Assembly (NCBI GenBank): GCA_963789565.1
Contig: CAWBKX010000002.1
Span: 1,240,001 to 1,304,000, forward strand
Direction: 5' to 3'
Source of the DNA: CALAGB01 sp963789565
Lineage (GTDB): Bacteria; Chloroflexota; Chloroflexia; Thermomicrobiales; Thermomicrobiaceae
DNA length: 64,000 nt
Part shown: positions 63,111-64,000 of the stretch, piece after piece
Position numbering within the stretch: position 1 is the stretch's first letter
How the letters are laid out: every line of letters starts with the position of its first letter
The notes under the pieces: model-generated
The model's database searches: none
The model's input: only the letters and a program-made list of their open reading frames with translations
Told to the model about the DNA's origin: nothing
Translations under genes and position numbers: made by a program

Positions 63111-63572
63111 CTAGACGAGGACGTCCTTGAGAGCACGGAAGTGCTGCGCGTCATGCTCGTCGAGGCGTTCGATCAGCGATTCGACGGTGACGGATCCAAG
63201 TTCCGGATGTCGGGCCGTTCGCTGCCACTCAGCAACGTCGAAACCATCCAGCCGGTTGACGAGCATCTCGCGCAAATTCTCGAACTCTTGCGCCGTCTTC
63301 CTCGGGTCTTCGGCGTGATAGTCACGCTCGATAGCGCGCACGTCGGTATCGAAGATGTCGAGCTCGGGGTCTTCCTCCTGCAACATCAGCGCAACGCGCT
63401 CGAGCGAGACCTCATCCAAGTCCTTCAGGTGCGCGATGTGCTCAACGGCTCCCCAGGAACCGCCGATCCCGGCCCGCTTCAAATCCTCTTCCGACTCTTC
63501 CTCGATCAGACGTTGAATGCGCTCCGGCAATCTTCCCATGCGCTCGAGCATCTGCTTATGATCGGCTGGCAT
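63111..63572 (-). CDS. DinB-like four-helix protein
   Basis: A 153-residue helical protein of the DinB/YfiT type. A His lies in the WGAVEHIAHLKDLDE helix and another in the C-terminal LDEHDAQHFRAL segment, giving the metal triad typical of the fold. Some relatives are thiol-dependent transferases. The ATG at 63572 with AAAGGAGC upstream is preferred to a longer frame. It overlaps the racemase 3' end by 17 bp. Confidence 0.8.
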   Translation of the reverse strand: MPADHKQMLERMGRLPERIQRLIEEESEEDLKRAGIGGSWGAVEHIAHLKDLDEVSLERVALMLQEEDPELDIFDTDVRAIERDYHAEDPRKTAQEFENLREMLVNRLDGFDVAEWQRTARHPELGSVTVESLIERLDEHDAQHFRALKDVLV

Positions 63573-64000
63573 CGGCGATTGCTCCTTTCGATTCGCGGAT
63601 GGCTGGCAACGCGCGTCGACCGGTCGCGAAGGCGATCGCGGCCTCGGCGAGTACGCGGGTCGGATCAACCAACGGCACGGGGAGATCTGCTTCCGTCACG
63701 ATCAGCGGGAGCTCAGTGCAGGCCGCGATGAGAACTTGAGCGCCGCGTGCGATCAGGCCAAGCGCCGCATCGACCAGGAGCTCGGTTTGGGCTCGCCCAA
63801 CCTGTCCGGACTTGACGTCGGCAATCGCTCGCGAAACGTAGCGCTGACCGCCTTCATCCGGAGCGATCGATGCCAGGCCCTGTCGTTCGAACTGCTCCTG
63901 ATACAGATTGGCGGCCACAGTACCCGCCGTCGCCAAAATTCCGACGGTGCTGCCGGGCCAACGAGCAGCGATGGTCATTGCCGTCTCTTCAATCATGCTC
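63556..64000 (-). CDS. Aspartate/glutamate racemase family protein, C-terminal part (partial)
   Basis: About 148 residues from an open frame that continues beyond the window edge. It has VGILATAGTVAANLYQEQF (a cofactor-independent racemase core), QVLIAACTELPLIV with the catalytic Cys, and VPLVDPTRVLAEAAI. Full-length relatives are about 230-250 residues, so about 40% is missing. It may act on aspartate, glutamate or a related substrate such as hydantoin. Confidence 0.85.
   Translation of the reverse strand, partial: SMIEETAMTIAARWPGSTVGILATAGTVAANLYQEQFERQGLASIAPDEGGQRYVSRAIADVKSGQVGRAQTELLVDAALGLIARGAQVLIAACTELPLIVTEADLPVPLVDPTRVLAEAAIAFATGRRALPAIRESKGAIADASRS

Noticed and set aside
1..64000. 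CRISPR arrays, tRNA or rRNA genes
   Set aside because: I found no regularly spaced repeat array and no cloverleaf-type or rRNA-like sequence on either strand while reading; a dedicated search such as tRNAscan-SE would be decisive.

Overview
The window is a GC-rich bacterial chromosome segment, densely packed on both strands. The gene set suggests a Chloroflexota member, perhaps near Thermomicrobia: a urease, a Tat-exported uptake [NiFe]-hydrogenase, a helix-turn-helix/citrate synthase fusion, large TPR and STAND-type proteins, and family-5 binding proteins that are twin-arginine lipoproteins. This placement is inferred from gene content; no rRNA or other phylogenetic marker is present. I saw no tRNA, rRNA or CRISPR array.

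Layout. 1-1.7 kb: two divergent citrate synthases (one cut by the window edge) around a helically phased AATCAAT array. 1.9-4.3 kb: an atypical M20-fold protein, a luciferase-like oxidoreductase and a short gene remnant. 4.4-7.6 kb (minus): a stand-alone receiver protein, a small unknown and ureABC. 7.7-11.3 kb: a small HTH protein divergent from a TIR-ATPase-TPR protein. 11.65-13.8 kb: the main citrate synthase, again preceded by AATCAAT half-sites, then rpsU and a small membrane protein. 13.97-18.15 kb (minus): a thiamin-precursor salvage operon (YlmB-like deformylase and ThiZ/ThiX/ThiY-like ABC transporter) behind a TPP riboswitch with a visible terminator. 18.2-25 kb: pyrF, a threonine dehydratase-like enzyme, a TPR protein and a pseudo-phosphatase/propeller membrane protein. 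25.1-26.6 kb: an IS4-family element. 26.6-29.2 kb (minus): a NERD-like protein, holB and a PSP1-like gene. 29.5-35 kb: a glycosyltransferase cluster. 35-44.3 kb: gamma-glutamyltransferase, a DUF1015 protein, mutS (with a C-terminal frameshift), murF and a split TPP-dependent decarboxylase.

53.6-44.5 kb (minus): a tightly coupled run: hydrogenase small and large subunits, cytochrome b, maturation protease, hypA, hypC and an unknown protein, then a family-5 binding protein and two permeases. The overlap between the hydrogenase and transporter genes suggests nickel import serving the hydrogenase, and perhaps the urease in the same window. 53.8-60 kb (minus): an MFS transporter, a class A beta-lactamase-like protein and a second peptide-type ABC transporter. 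60.3-64 kb: a class III aminotransferase, an ABM-like monooxygenase, a zinc-ribbon protein, a DinB-like protein and the C-terminal part of an aspartate/glutamate racemase.

Of most interest are the AATCAAT arrays at citrate synthase genes, the TIR-STAND protein paired with an HTH protein, the TPP-controlled salvage operon, the hydrogenase small subunit with Asn in place of a cluster cysteine, and the mutS frameshift.
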